64,000 nt of DNA from Vibrio gangliei. Lineage in GTDB: Bacteria; Pseudomonadota; Gammaproteobacteria; Enterobacterales; Vibrionaceae. A program made the translations under genes and the position numbers. The notes beneath the pieces are model-generated. The model saw only the letters and a list, made by a program, of their open reading frames with translations. It was not told the origin of the DNA and did not search any database. The stretch is taken from contig NZ_AP021869.1 of assembly GCF_026001925.1 (NCBI RefSeq), forward strand, positions 868,001-932,000. The letters are read 5' to 3'. Of this stretch, positions 27,685 through 37,207 are shown one piece after another. Positions within the stretch are counted from its first letter, which is position 1. Every line of letters starts with the position of its first letter.

Positions 27685-29451
27685 GTGAGTATTCCCGTTC
27701 GTGAATTTGACGCCGTTGTGATCGGCGCTGGTGGCGCAGGTATGCGTGCCGCATTACAAATTTCAGAGCAAGGCCTATCTTGTGCGTTGCTTTCAAAAGT
27801 ATTTCCAACTCGTTCTCATACTGTTTCTGCGCAAGGTGGTATTACGGTTGCGCTTGGTAACTCACATAAAGATGATTGGCAATGGCACATGTACGATACC
27901 GTGAAAGGTTCCGACTATATCGGTGACCAAAATGCGATCGAATACATGTGTAAAAATGGTCCAGAATCTGTGATCGAATTAGAGAAAATGGGCTTACCTT
28001 TTTCTCGCTTTGAAGATGGTTCTATCTATCAGCGCCCATTTGGCGGTCAGTCTAAAGACTTTGGTGGCGAACAAGCGGCGCGTACTGCGGCGGCAGCTGA
28101 CCGTACTGGTCACGCATTGCTTCATACGCTTTACCAACAAAATATTAAACACAAAACGACGATTTTCTCTGAATGGTATGCATTGGATCTTGTGAAAAAC
28201 CAAGATGGTGCCATTTTGGGTACGACGGCGCTTTGTATGGAAACGGGCGAAATTTGTTACTTCAAAGCTAAGGCAACGATTTTAGCGACAGGTGGTGCTG
28301 GTCGTATTTATCAATCGACGACTAACGCTCACATCAATACTGGTGATGGTGTTGGTATGGCGCTGCGTGCTGGCGTGCCAATGCAAGATATCGAAATGTG
28401 GCAATTTCACCCAACGGGTATCGCTGGCGCGGGTGTGCTTGTGACCGAAGGCTGTCGTGGTGAAGGTGGCTACCTATTAAATAAAGATGGCGAACGTTTC
28501 ATGGAGCGTTATGCGCCAAATGCCAAAGACTTAGCTGGTCGTGATGTGGTTGCGCGTTCAATGATGATCGAAATTCGTGAAGGTCGTGGCTGTGATGGTC
28601 CTTGGGGTCCACATATTAAGCTGAAATTGGATCACTTAGGTAAAGAAGTACTAGATGCTCGTTTGCCTGGTATTCTTGAGCTTTCACGTACTTTCGCACA
28701 TGTTGACCCAGTGAAAGAACCGATTCCTGTTATCCCAACTTGTCACTACATGATGGGTGGGGTGCCAACACAGGTTTCTGGTCAAGCAATTAAACAAGAC
28801 GCCAATGGTCAAGATCAAGAAGTTCAAGGCCTATTTGCCTGTGGTGAGATTGCATCGGTATCGGTACATGGTGCGAACCGTTTAGGTGGTAACTCATTGC
28901 TCGACCTTGTTGTGTTTGGCCGTGCAACAGGCTTACACCTAGGTGAAACACTGGCAGCACAAGCCGAAGCGCGTCCGGCAACTGAATCGGATATTGAAGC
29001 ATCTCTTGCTCGCTACAATCGTTGGGAAAATAGCACTGGTGGTGAAGATCCTGTTCAAATTCGTAAAGACCTACAAAGCTGTATGCAACGTAGCTTCTCG
29101 GTATTCCGTGAAGGTGAAGCGATGGCAGAAGGTTTGAAAGAATTGAAAGAAATTCGTGAGCGTTTGAAAGATGCCCACCTTTCTGACAAGTCGACGGAGT
29201 TTAATACTCAACGTGTTGAATGTTTAGAGCTTGATAACTTGATGGAAACGGCTTATGCCACAGCAGTAGCAGCAAACTACCGTACAGAAAGTCGTGGTGC
29301 TCATGCGCGTTTCGATTACCCAGACCGTGATGATGCTAACTGGCTATGTCACTCTATCTATAACCCAGAGACGGAACAAATGTCTAAGCGTGATGTGAAT
29401 ATGCAACCTGTATTACGCGAAGCATTCCCGCCGAAAGTGCGTACTTACTAA
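27685..29451 (+). CDS. sdhA: Succinate dehydrogenase flavoprotein subunit
   Basis: 588 residues, identical in length to E. coli SdhA, with a GTG start directly after the sdhD stop. The FAD-binding motif [14 protein letters not shown] is at residues 9-22, the covalent FAD His lies in [16 protein letters not shown] near 45, and the catalytic region includes [21 protein letters not shown] near 242 and [13 protein letters not shown] near 284 with the proton-shuttle Arg. SdhA oxidizes succinate to fumarate on the cytosolic face and passes electrons to SdhB. Presence of sdhC/D and high identity to SdhA rule out fumarate reductase. Confidence 0.98.
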   Translation: MSIPVREFDAVVIGAGGAGMRAALQISEQGLSCALLSKVFPTRSHTVSAQGGITVALGNSHKDDWQWHMYDTVKGSDYIGDQNAIEYMCKNGPESVIELEKMGLPFSRFEDGSIYQRPFGGQSKDFGGEQAARTAAAADRTGHALLHTLYQQNIKHKTTIFSEWYALDLVKNQDGAILGTTALCMETGEICYFKAKATILATGGAGRIYQSTTNAHINTGDGVGMALRAGVPMQDIEMWQFHPTGIAGAGVLVTEGCRGEGGYLLNKDGERFMERYAPNAKDLAGRDVVARSMMIEIREGRGCDGPWGPHIKLKLDHLGKEVLDARLPGILELSRTFAHVDPVKEPIPVIPTCHYMMGGVPTQVSGQAIKQDANGQDQEVQGLFACGEIASVSVHGANRLGGNSLLDLVVFGRATGLHLGETLAAQAEARPATESDIEASLARYNRWENSTGGEDPVQIRKDLQSCMQRSFSVFREGEAMAEGLKELKEIRERLKDAHLSDKSTEFNTQRVECLELDNLMETAYATAVAANYRTESRGAHARFDYPDRDDANWLCHSIYNPETEQMSKRDVNMQPVLREAFPPKVRTY

Positions 29452-29465
29452 GGGAGGGTTGAATA

Positions 29466-30179
29466 ATGAAAGTGAATTTCTCTTTATACCGATACAACCC
29501 AGATGTGGACAAAAAGCCATATATGAAGGATTACGCACTGGAAATAGAAGAAGGCTCTGACATGATGGTGTTGGACGCTCTGATTCTTTTGAAAGAGCAA
29601 GATCCAACAATTTCATTCCGTCGTTCATGCCGTGAAGGTGTGTGTGGTTCAGACGGTCTCAATATGAATGGTAAAAATGGCCTCGCTTGTATTACGCCAT
29701 TATCAGCATTGACCGCCAAGGGTAAAGTGATTATCCGTCCATTGCCTGGTCTACCAGTTATTCGTGACCTAATTGTGGATATGGCTCAGTTCTACGATAA
29801 CTACGCGAAAGTGAAGCCATACCTAATTAATGACGGTGAATTGCCACCATCGCGTGAACACTTACAGTCACCAGAAGACCGCGCGCATTTAGATGGTCTG
29901 TACGACTGCATTATGTGTGCATGTTGTACAACATCGTGCCCATCGTTCTGGTGGAACCCAGATAAATTTATTGGCCCAGCAGGTCTGTTAGCGGCATATC
30001 GTTGGTTAATTGATAGCCGAGATACCGCTACAGATGAACGCTTGTCAAATCTTGACGATGCATTTAGCGTTTTTCGTTGTCATGAGATAATGAATTGTGT
30101 CAATGTTTGTCCTAAGGGGTTGAACCCAACAAAAGCGATTGGCCACATCAAATCGATGCTGATTAATCGTTCAGTATAA
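29466..30179 (+). CDS. sdhB: Succinate dehydrogenase iron-sulfur subunit
   Basis: 237 residues, one fewer than in E. coli. All three clusters are intact: the [2Fe-2S] ligands in CREGVCGSDGLNMNG and a later Cys near residue 75, the [4Fe-4S] ligands in CIMCACCTTSCP near 148, and the [3Fe-4S] ligands in CHEIMNCVNVCPKGLNP near 205-220. It conducts electrons from SdhA to ubiquinone. A purine-rich GGGAGG precedes the start by 6 bases. It is the last sdh gene; two small hairpins and 124 bases separate it from sucA. Confidence 0.98.
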   Translation: MKVNFSLYRYNPDVDKKPYMKDYALEIEEGSDMMVLDALILLKEQDPTISFRRSCREGVCGSDGLNMNGKNGLACITPLSALTAKGKVIIRPLPGLPVIRDLIVDMAQFYDNYAKVKPYLINDGELPPSREHLQSPEDRAHLDGLYDCIMCACCTTSCPSFWWNPDKFIGPAGLLAAYRWLIDSRDTATDERLSNLDDAFSVFRCHEIMNCVNVCPKGLNPTKAIGHIKSMLINRSV

Positions 30180-30182
30180 AAA

Positions 30183-30223
30183 TTGCTCAATGAGCAAGGA
30201 TGGTCGGCCTGTTTTAGGCCGGC
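30183..30223 (+). repeat. Two hairpins between sdhB and sucA
   Basis: TTGCTCA-A-TGAGCAA at 30183-30197 and GTCGGCCT-5 bases-AGGCCGGC at 30203-30223 (one G-U pair). Neither has a proper U tract. They look more like mRNA-stabilizing or partial-termination hairpins than full terminators, comparable in place to the intergenic repeat found in E. coli sdhB-sucA. Confidence 0.55.
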
Positions 30224-30303
30224 TTACAATCAGGTATCTACTTATAAGTGGTTTAAGTAGATGCCGAAGCATAATTTGAAACCAAAAAAGGTTAAGGGAA
30301 AAT

Positions 30304-33117
30304 ATGCACAACGGCGTGATGAAGGCATGGCTCGAGTCTTCACACTTGGCTGGCGCCAATGCAACGTACGTAGAAGAACTCTACGAACTGTATCTTAGTG
30401 ATCCCGATCAAGTCGGTGACGAATGGAAACAAGTGTTTGATAGCCTACCAGTAGAAGCTCCTACCCATGGCGAACAACCACATTCTCGTGTTCGTGACTA
30501 CTTCCGACGATTAGCGAAAGAGACAAAGCATTACAATGTCCAAGTTAGTGATCCTGATGTCGATGCTAAACAAGTAAAAGTATTGCAGTTAATTAATGCG
30601 TACCGTTTCCGCGGGCATCAAGCTGCGAATTTAGATCCTCTCAATATTTGGAAACGTGAGTCAGTCGCTGAACTTGACCCAGCATTCCATAATCTTTCCC
30701 AAGATGATTTCCAAGAATCTTTTAATGTTGGTTCTTTTGCTGTCGGTAAAGACACCATGCCATTAAAAGATATCTATGAAGCACTAAATAAAATCTACTG
30801 TGGTTCTATTGGTGCGGAATACATGCATATCACCAACACAGAAGAAAAGCGCTGGATTCAAGACCGCTTGGAGTCGGTTGTCGGTGAAGGCACTTTCACA
30901 AAAGAAGAAAAATTAACTTTCCTCGATGAATTAACCGCAGCAGAAGGTTTGGAACGCTATCTTGGCGCGAAATTCCCAGGTGCTAAGCGTTTCTCCCTGG
31001 AAGGTGGTGATGCACTGATACCAATGACAAAAGAGCTGATTCGTCATGCTGGCTCAAAAGGCATGCGCGAAGTGGTTATTGGTATGGCACACCGTGGCCG
31101 CTTAAATATGCTGGTCAACGTTCTTGGTAAAAAACCACAAGATTTATTTGATGAATTTGCCGGTAAGCACGGTGAAAGTTGGGGTACTGGTGATGTGAAA
31201 TATCATCAAGGTTTCTCAGCTGACTTTGCAACTCCAGGTGGTGATGTGCATTTAGCCTTAGCATTTAACCCATCACACTTAGAAATCGTTAACCCTGTGG
31301 TCATTGGTTCGGTTCGTGCTCGCCAAGACCGCCTCGGCGATAAAGATGGCAGCAAAGTATTGCCGATTACTATCCACGGTGACTCAGCTATCGCGGGTCA
31401 AGGTGTTGTAGCTGAAACCTTCAACATGTCACAAGCCCGTGGCTATCAGGTTGGTGGTACAGTGCGTATTGTGGTCAATAACCAAATAGGTTTCACGACG
31501 TCAAACCCTCGAGATACGCGCTCAACTATGTACTGTACTGATATTGCCAAAATGGTACAGGCACCAATCTTCCACGTTAATGCGGATGACCCAGAAGCAG
31601 TAGCATTTATTACCCGTATTGCTTTAGATTACCGCAACGAGTTTAAGCGTGATGTAGTGATTGACTTGGTTTGTTATCGTCGCCATGGACATAACGAAGC
31701 CGACGAGCCAAATGCTACGCAGCCATTGATGTATCAAAAAATCAAAAAGCATCCAACCCCTCGTAAGTTATATGCTGATGTATTGGTTGACCGTCAAGAT
31801 ATCGAGCTTGAAACTGCAACTCAAATGGTCAATGAATACCGTGATGCATTAGACCGTGGAGAAGTGGTGGTCAAAGAATGGCGTCCAATGGCACTGCATT
31901 CTGTTGATTGGTCTCCATATCTCGGCCATGAATGGAATGAGGAATGGGACAGTCAAATTGATCTGAAACGCTTAACTGATCTTGGTGCTAAAGTGTGTCA
32001 GTTCCCAGAAAGCCACAAACTACAAAGTCGTGTTGAAAAACTGTACAACGATCGAGTGTCTATGGCGAGCGGTGAGAAGCCGATTGACTGGGGTATGGCT
32101 GAAATTCTGGCTTACGCAACGTTAGTTGATAGTGGGAAACGTATCCGCTTTACTGGTCAAGACTCTGGCCGTGGTACTTTCTTCCATCGCCATGCTGTGT
32201 TGCACGATCAAGAAACCGCGAGCACATATATGCCTCTAGGTCATATTCATGATAATCAAGGGCCATTCCAAGTGTTTGACTCAGTGTTATCAGAAGAAGC
32301 TGTGTTGGCATTTGAATACGGTTATGCAACCGCAGAACCAGGTGGTTTAACCATTTGGGAAGCGCAATTTGGTGATTTTGCCAATGGTGCTCAAGTGGTT
32401 ATTGATCAGTTCATCTCCTCTGGTGAGCAGAAGTGGGGCCGTTTATGTGGCTTAACTATGTTGCTACCACACGGTTACGAAGGCCAAGGTCCTGAACACT
32501 CCTCCGCTCGTTTAGAACGCTATTTGCAACTTTGTGCAGAACAAAACATGCAAGTGGTTGTGCCATCTACACCGGCACAGGTTTATCACATGATTCGTCG
32601 TCAAGTGATTCGTCCAATGCGTCGTCCACTGATTGTGATGTCACCTAAATCCTTGCTGCGCCATCCGCTCTGTACTTCAAGCCTTGAAGATTTAGCCAAT
32701 GGCACATTCCAAGCCGCAATTGGTGAAATGGATGAGTTGGATCCAAGTCAGGTGAAACGTGTTGTGATGTGTTCTGGCAAAGTGTATTACGACTTGCTTG
32801 AACAACGTCGTAAGAACGAACAAACCGATGTGGCTATTATTCGAGTGGAGCAGTTATACCCGTTCCCATATGAAGATGTAAGTAAGGCAATTGAGCAATA
32901 TACCAATGTTGAAGATTTTGTTTGGTGTCAAGAAGAGCCACAAAACCAAGGCGCTTGGTATAGCAGCCAACACAATATGCGCTTTGCTTTACCGAATGGT
33001 GCAACGTTGAAATACGCAGGTCGACCAGCTTCAGCTTCTCCAGCGGTTGGTTATATGTCAGTTCACTTAAAACAACAGAAAGCATTGGTCGATGATGCTT
33101 TGAATTTAGATTATTAA
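30304..33117 (+). CDS. sucA: 2-oxoglutarate dehydrogenase E1 component
   Basis: 937 residues (E. coli 933). It is the thiamine-diphosphate decarboxylase of the 2-oxoglutarate dehydrogenase complex. The N-terminal MKAWLESSHLAGANATYVEELYELYLSDPD arm binds E2. The ThDP domain shows GMAHRGRLNMLVNVLGK (near residue 260), HGDSAIAGQGVVAET (near 360) and VVNNQIGFTTSNP (near 396). The transketolase-like C-terminal half includes EFGYATAEP-type and FGDFANGAQVVIDQF sequence (near 690). AAGGGA is 5 bases before the ATG. It is followed by sucB after 56 bases in one operon with sdhCDAB and sucCD. Confidence 0.98.
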   Translation: MHNGVMKAWLESSHLAGANATYVEELYELYLSDPDQVGDEWKQVFDSLPVEAPTHGEQPHSRVRDYFRRLAKETKHYNVQVSDPDVDAKQVKVLQLINAYRFRGHQAANLDPLNIWKRESVAELDPAFHNLSQDDFQESFNVGSFAVGKDTMPLKDIYEALNKIYCGSIGAEYMHITNTEEKRWIQDRLESVVGEGTFTKEEKLTFLDELTAAEGLERYLGAKFPGAKRFSLEGGDALIPMTKELIRHAGSKGMREVVIGMAHRGRLNMLVNVLGKKPQDLFDEFAGKHGESWGTGDVKYHQGFSADFATPGGDVHLALAFNPSHLEIVNPVVIGSVRARQDRLGDKDGSKVLPITIHGDSAIAGQGVVAETFNMSQARGYQVGGTVRIVVNNQIGFTTSNPRDTRSTMYCTDIAKMVQAPIFHVNADDPEAVAFITRIALDYRNEFKRDVVIDLVCYRRHGHNEADEPNATQPLMYQKIKKHPTPRKLYADVLVDRQDIELETATQMVNEYRDALDRGEVVVKEWRPMALHSVDWSPYLGHEWNEEWDSQIDLKRLTDLGAKVCQFPESHKLQSRVEKLYNDRVSMASGEKPIDWGMAEILAYATLVDSGKRIRFTGQDSGRGTFFHRHAVLHDQETASTYMPLGHIHDNQGPFQVFDSVLSEEAVLAFEYGYATAEPGGLTIWEAQFGDFANGAQVVIDQFISSGEQKWGRLCGLTMLLPHGYEGQGPEHSSARLERYLQLCAEQNMQVVVPSTPAQVYHMIRRQVIRPMRRPLIVMSPKSLLRHPLCTSSLEDLANGTFQAAIGEMDELDPSQVKRVVMCSGKVYYDLLEQRRKNEQTDVAIIRVEQLYPFPYEDVSKAIEQYTNVEDFVWCQEEPQNQGAWYSSQHNMRFALPNGATLKYAGRPASASPAVGYMSVHLKQQKALVDDALNLDY

Positions 33118-33173
33118 GTGACAGTGGATTAAGACTCTTAGTTGAATGAACTAGAGATAAGGACTTTACAGAT

Positions 33174-34382
33174 ATGACAATTGAAATTCTGGTTCCAGAT
33201 TTACCTGAATCCGTAGCAGACGCGACTGTTGCTACATGGCATAAACAACCAGGCGACGCGGTACAACGCGATGAAGTATTGGTTGAGATTGAAACAGACA
33301 AAGTAGTGCTTGAAGTACCAGCACCAGATGATGGTGTGTTGGAAGCCATTCTTGAAGAAGAAGGTGCAACCGTACTGTCTAAGCAACTTTTGGCAAAACT
33401 TAAGCCGGGTGCGGTAGCGGGTGAGCCAACAACAGATAAAGCAGAATCATCAGAAGCTTCTCCTGATAAACGTCATAAAGCGTCTTTGAGTGAAGAATCG
33501 AATGATGCGCTTAGCCCTGCAGTTCGCCGTCTTCTTGCTGAACACAACCTTGAAGCATCAGATGTGAAAGGCACGGGTGTGGGTGGTCGTATTACTCGTG
33601 AAGATGTGGAAGCCCACCTAGCGAAACCTGCTGCATCTGCTCCAGCAGAGAAAGAACAAGCCGTTGATGTACCTGCGGCTGCGCGTAGTGAGAAACGTGT
33701 ACCAATGACTCGTCTTCGCAAAACGGTTGCTAATCGTTTATTGGAAGCGAAAAACTCAACAGCGATGTTGACCACGTTTAACGAAGTCAACATGAAGCCA
33801 ATCATGGATCTACGTGCTCAGTACAAAGATCAGTTTGAGAAGCGTCATGACGTTCGTCTCGGTTTCATGTCTTTCTATGTGAAAGCAGTAACAGAAGCTC
33901 TAAAACGTTACCCAGAAGTGAATGCTTCAATTGATGGTGATGACATTGTTTATCACAACTACTTTGATATCAGCATGGCGGTATCAACGCCACGCGGCTT
34001 AGTGACACCAGTACTTAAAAACTGTGATCAATTAGGCTTCGCTGATATCGAAAAAGGCATCAAAGAGCTTGCTGTTAAAGGTCGTGACGGCAAACTTCAA
34101 GTAGAAGATTTAATGGGTGGTAACTTTACCATCACCAACGGTGGTGTGTTTGGTTCATTGATGTCAACACCAATCATTAACCCACCACAATCGGCTATCT
34201 TGGGCATGCATAAAATCCAAGATCGTCCAATGGCGGTGGATGGCAAAGTGGAAATTTTGCCAATGATGTATCTTGCACTGTCTTATGACCACCGTTTGAT
34301 TGACGGTCGTGAGTCAGTAGGCTTCTTAGTAACGATTAAAGAGTTGCTAGAAGATCCAGCACGTTTATTGCTTGACGTATAA
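33174..34382 (+). CDS. sucB: Dihydrolipoamide succinyltransferase (2-oxoglutarate dehydrogenase E2)
   Basis: 402 residues. There is one lipoyl domain (1-77) with the modified Lys in [14 protein letters not shown] near residue 43, then a charged linker. A peripheral subunit-binding domain (about 108-145, [21 protein letters not shown]) follows, and then an Ala/Pro-rich linker. The catalytic core (about 170-402) has the active-site [12 protein letters not shown] near 373. It forms the 24-mer core of the complex, transferring succinyl groups to CoA. E3 (lpd) is not in this window and is probably shared with pyruvate dehydrogenase. TAAGGA precedes the ATG. Confidence 0.98.
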   Translation: MTIEILVPDLPESVADATVATWHKQPGDAVQRDEVLVEIETDKVVLEVPAPDDGVLEAILEEEGATVLSKQLLAKLKPGAVAGEPTTDKAESSEASPDKRHKASLSEESNDALSPAVRRLLAEHNLEASDVKGTGVGGRITREDVEAHLAKPAASAPAEKEQAVDVPAAARSEKRVPMTRLRKTVANRLLEAKNSTAMLTTFNEVNMKPIMDLRAQYKDQFEKRHDVRLGFMSFYVKAVTEALKRYPEVNASIDGDDIVYHNYFDISMAVSTPRGLVTPVLKNCDQLGFADIEKGIKELAVKGRDGKLQVEDLMGGNFTITNGGVFGSLMSTPIINPPQSAILGMHKIQDRPMAVDGKVEILPMMYLALSYDHRLIDGRESVGFLVTIKELLEDPARLLLDV

Positions 34383-34393
34383 GCGTGTGACTC

Positions 34394-34426
34394 AATCGCC
34401 GGATAAGTATTTTATTCGGCGATTTT
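34394..34426 (+). terminator. Hairpin between sucB and sucC, possible attenuating terminator
   Basis: AATCGCCGgATAA, a short loop and TTATtCGGCGATTTT form a 13-position stem with one mismatch and a short T run, 12 bases after sucB. It could reduce read-through into sucCD or protect the upstream mRNA. Confidence 0.6.
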
Positions 34427-34526
34427 AAACGTACACCTACACTCGAAATGATATTTTTCCTTTATCTCAAAGAAATAGTATCAATGGAAATAATAAATCC
34501 TCACGGATAAAAAATGGAAGTCGCAC

Positions 34527-35693
34527 ATGAATTTGCATGAATATCAAGCTAAGCAGTTATTTGCTGAATTCGGATTGCCAGTACCAGAAGGTTACGCTTG
34601 CAATACTCCTCTTGAAGCGTATGAAGCCGCTGGTCGTATTAGCACGGCAAAGAAAGTTGTTAAATGTCAGGTACACGCTGGTGGGCGTGGTAAAGCGGGT
34701 GGTGTTGAACTACATGACACCAAAGATGGCGTAAAAGAATTTGCACAAAAGTGGCTAGGTAAAAATCTAGTGACTTACCAAACGGATGCGAAAGGCCAAC
34801 CGGTTACAAAAATTCTTGTAGAAGAAGCGTCTGATATCGCGAACGAATTATACCTAGGTGCTGTGGTTGACCGTGGCACGCGTCGCATCGTTTTCATGGC
34901 ATCGACCGAAGGCGGTGTAGAGATTGAAAAAGTGGCGGAAGAAACTCCAGAACTGATTCATAAAGCTGCGATCGATCCTCTTGTTGGTCCTCAAGCGTAT
35001 CAAGGCCGTGAGCTTGCCTTTAAACTTGGCTTGAAGGGTAATCAAATCAAGCAATTTACTCAGATCTTCATGGGCTTAGGTAAAATGTTTGCTCAATACG
35101 ATTTAGCACTTCTAGAAATCAACCCGCTAGTGATTACTGGTGCCGGTGACTTATTGTGTCTCGATGGCAAAATCAACATCGATTCTAACGCTATGTATCG
35201 TCAACCTAAGCTACGTGAAATGCACGATCCATCGCAAGAAGATGAGCGTGAAGCACATGCGGCGCAATTTGAACTTAACTATGTTGCCCTAGATGGTAAC
35301 GTAGGTTGTATGGTCAACGGTGCAGGTCTTGCGATGGGCACAATGGACATCGTTAACCTACACGGCGGTAAGCCTGCAAACTTCCTTGATGTGGGCGGCG
35401 GCGCAACCAAAGAACGTGTGGCTGAAGCATTCAAGATCATCTTATCTGATACTAATGTTAAAGCGGTTCTAGTAAACATCTTTGGTGGTATTGTTCGTTG
35501 TGACATGATCGCAGAAGGTATCATAGGTGCTGTAAAAGAAGTAGGCGTTGAAGTACCGGTTGTGGTTCGCCTAGAAGGTACCAATGCCGAACTAGGACGC
35601 GAAGTTCTAGCGAAATCTGGTTTAGATATCATTGCAGCAACATCTCTAAAAGATGCAGCAGTTCAAGTAGTTAAAGCGGCGGAGGGCAAATAA
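34527..35693 (+). CDS. sucC: Succinyl-CoA synthetase beta subunit
   Basis: 388 residues, same as in E. coli. The ATP-grasp domain (about 1-240) starts [23 protein letters not shown] and contains [17 protein letters not shown] and [22 protein letters not shown] (metal-binding Glu/Asn). The C-terminal CoA ligase-like domain has [15 protein letters not shown] and [17 protein letters not shown]. With SucD it makes succinate, ATP (or GTP) and CoA from succinyl-CoA. It overlaps sucD by one base (TAATG), indicating coupled translation. Confidence 0.98.
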   Translation: MNLHEYQAKQLFAEFGLPVPEGYACNTPLEAYEAAGRISTAKKVVKCQVHAGGRGKAGGVELHDTKDGVKEFAQKWLGKNLVTYQTDAKGQPVTKILVEEASDIANELYLGAVVDRGTRRIVFMASTEGGVEIEKVAEETPELIHKAAIDPLVGPQAYQGRELAFKLGLKGNQIKQFTQIFMGLGKMFAQYDLALLEINPLVITGAGDLLCLDGKINIDSNAMYRQPKLREMHDPSQEDEREAHAAQFELNYVALDGNVGCMVNGAGLAMGTMDIVNLHGGKPANFLDVGGGATKERVAEAFKIILSDTNVKAVLVNIFGGIVRCDMIAEGIIGAVKEVGVEVPVVVRLEGTNAELGREVLAKSGLDIIAATSLKDAAVQVVKAAEGK

Positions 35694-36565
35694 TGTCAGT
35701 ACTAATTAATAAAGATACCAAAGTTATTTGCCAAGGCTTTACTGGTGGTCAAGGTACATTCCACTCAGAACAAGCGATTGCTTACGGTACGCAAATGGTT
35801 GGCGGTGTGTCTCCGGGTAAAGGTGGCACAGAGCATTTAGGCTTGCCGGTATTTAATACGGTTCGCGAAGCGGTTGAAGCCACGGGTGCAACGGCGACCG
35901 TTATCTACGTACCAGCGGCATTTTGTAAAGATGCGATCTTAGAAGCTATTGATGCAGGTATCGAGCTCATCGTAACTATCACAGAAGGCATTCCAACTTT
36001 AGATATGCTGGATGTGAAAGTGAAGCTTGAAGAAACCGGCGTTCGCATGATTGGTCCAAACTGCCCAGGTGTGATCACACCGGGAGAATGTAAGATCGGT
36101 ATCATGCCTGGTCACATTCACAAGCCAGGCCGTGTCGGTATCGTTTCTCGCTCAGGTACTTTGACTTATGAAGCGGTTAAACAAACAACGGATGCTGGTT
36201 TTGGTCAGTCTACCTGTGTTGGTATCGGCGGTGACCCAATCCCGGGAACCAACTTTATCGATGTACTAGAAATGTTCCAAAACGACCCTGCGACTGAAGC
36301 GATTGTGATGATCGGTGAAATTGGTGGTACTGCAGAAGAAGAAGCGGCCGCTTACATTAAAGCCAACGTGACTAAACCTGTTGTCTCTTACATTGCCGGT
36401 GTGACTGCGCCTCCAGGTAAGCGTATGGGTCACGCAGGTGCGATCATTTCAGGCGGTAAAGGTACGGCAGAAGATAAATTTGCTGCACTAGAAGCGGCTG
36501 GCGTTCGCACAACCAAATCACTGGCAGAAATCGGTGAGGCACTGAAAGAAGTGACAGGTTGGTAA
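35693..36565 (+). CDS. sucD: Succinyl-CoA synthetase alpha subunit
   Basis: 290 residues (E. coli 289). The CoA-binding Rossmann domain includes [19 protein letters not shown] and [18 protein letters not shown]. The phosphorylated His is in [20 protein letters not shown] near residue 247. IGMSGDP-like [18 protein letters not shown] and [15 protein letters not shown] are also typical. It forms the alpha2beta2 enzyme with SucC and closes the sdh-suc block that covers four consecutive TCA steps from 2-oxoglutarate to fumarate. Confidence 0.98.
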   Translation: MSVLINKDTKVICQGFTGGQGTFHSEQAIAYGTQMVGGVSPGKGGTEHLGLPVFNTVREAVEATGATATVIYVPAAFCKDAILEAIDAGIELIVTITEGIPTLDMLDVKVKLEETGVRMIGPNCPGVITPGECKIGIMPGHIHKPGRVGIVSRSGTLTYEAVKQTTDAGFGQSTCVGIGGDPIPGTNFIDVLEMFQNDPATEAIVMIGEIGGTAEEEAAAYIKANVTKPVVSYIAGVTAPPGKRMGHAGAIISGGKGTAEDKFAALEAAGVRTTKSLAEIGEALKEVTGW

Positions 36566-36585
36566 TCACCCATTAATTTCTATTG

Positions 36586-36613
36586 AAAAGGTCATCTTAG
36601 GATGGCCTTTTTT
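36586..36613 (+). terminator. Terminator of the sdh-suc operon
   Basis: AAAAGGTCATC, a 4-base loop and GATGGCCTTTTTT (one G-U pair) 20 bases after sucD: a strong intrinsic terminator. Confidence 0.85.
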
Positions 36614-36715
36614 ATTACACGAAACCGTCTTTCAGGCTTGATAATCACTTGGATTTTTCATAGTGAAGGGCTAGAGTAGCCACGTGAATTTGTTATTCAT
36701 CAATAAGGAAGAATT

Positions 36716-37090
36716 ATGTTCAGTCACATTATGTTAGGCTCGAATGATTTAGAAGCATCAAAAAAATTCTATGATGCGATTCTAGGTACACTAGGTTATG
36801 AACCGGGTGTTATTCGCGGTGACAGCTGTATTTACGCGACTCCCACCGGTGTGTTTATTTTGAAAACACCAATCAATGGACAGCCAGCCACTCATGGTAA
36901 TGGCTCAACCTTTGGCTTTGCGATTTCTTCACCAGAATTGGTACATGCTTGGCACGAAGCCGGTGTTGCCAATGGTGGGGTGGCTTGTGAAGATCCTCCG
37001 GGTGAGCGTAATGGCCCAGCAGGCCGTTTGTACCTTGCTTATTTACGTGATCCATCGGGCAATAAGTTGTGTGGTACTCACCGCTTATAA
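36716..37090 (+). CDS. VOC (glyoxalase/bleomycin-resistance fold) family protein
   Basis: 124 residues with the two beta-alpha-beta-beta-beta modules of a VOC protein. It begins FSHIMLGSNDLEASKKFYDAILGTLGY with a candidate metal His at residue 4 and ends LAYLRDPSGNKLCG. HGNGSTFGFAI and AWHEAGVANGG fit the module boundary. The first-shell ligands of glyoxalase I are not all identifiable, so no substrate can be assigned. AAGGAAG lies 5 bases before the ATG. It is a single gene between the suc terminator and a two-way terminator shared with the amylase. Confidence 0.8.
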   Translation: MFSHIMLGSNDLEASKKFYDAILGTLGYEPGVIRGDSCIYATPTGVFILKTPINGQPATHGNGSTFGFAISSPELVHAWHEAGVANGGVACEDPPGERNGPAGRLYLAYLRDPSGNKLCGTHRL

Positions 37091-37123
37091 TCACGTTATT
37101 TGAAAATCGCTAAGACGAAACAG

Positions 37124-37153
37124 CAGCGCCGCCAGTTCTTTTTGGCGGCGCTG
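37124..37153. terminator. Two-way terminator between the VOC gene and the amylase
   Basis: A perfect 11-bp G+C-rich stem, CAGCGCCGCCA with TGGCGGCGCTG around an 8-base loop, followed by TTATTTAT. It lies between converging genes. Confidence 0.75.
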
Positions 37154-37207
37154 TTATTTATCGATTTAGCGTATGTGTATGGTTTTGAGTCTTTGATTCA
37201 CTGTTGT

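Noticed and set aside
34394..34426. Full terminator splitting sucAB from sucCD
   Set aside because: The T run is only four bases and no clear promoter was seen before sucC; I treat it as an attenuating or stabilizing hairpin.
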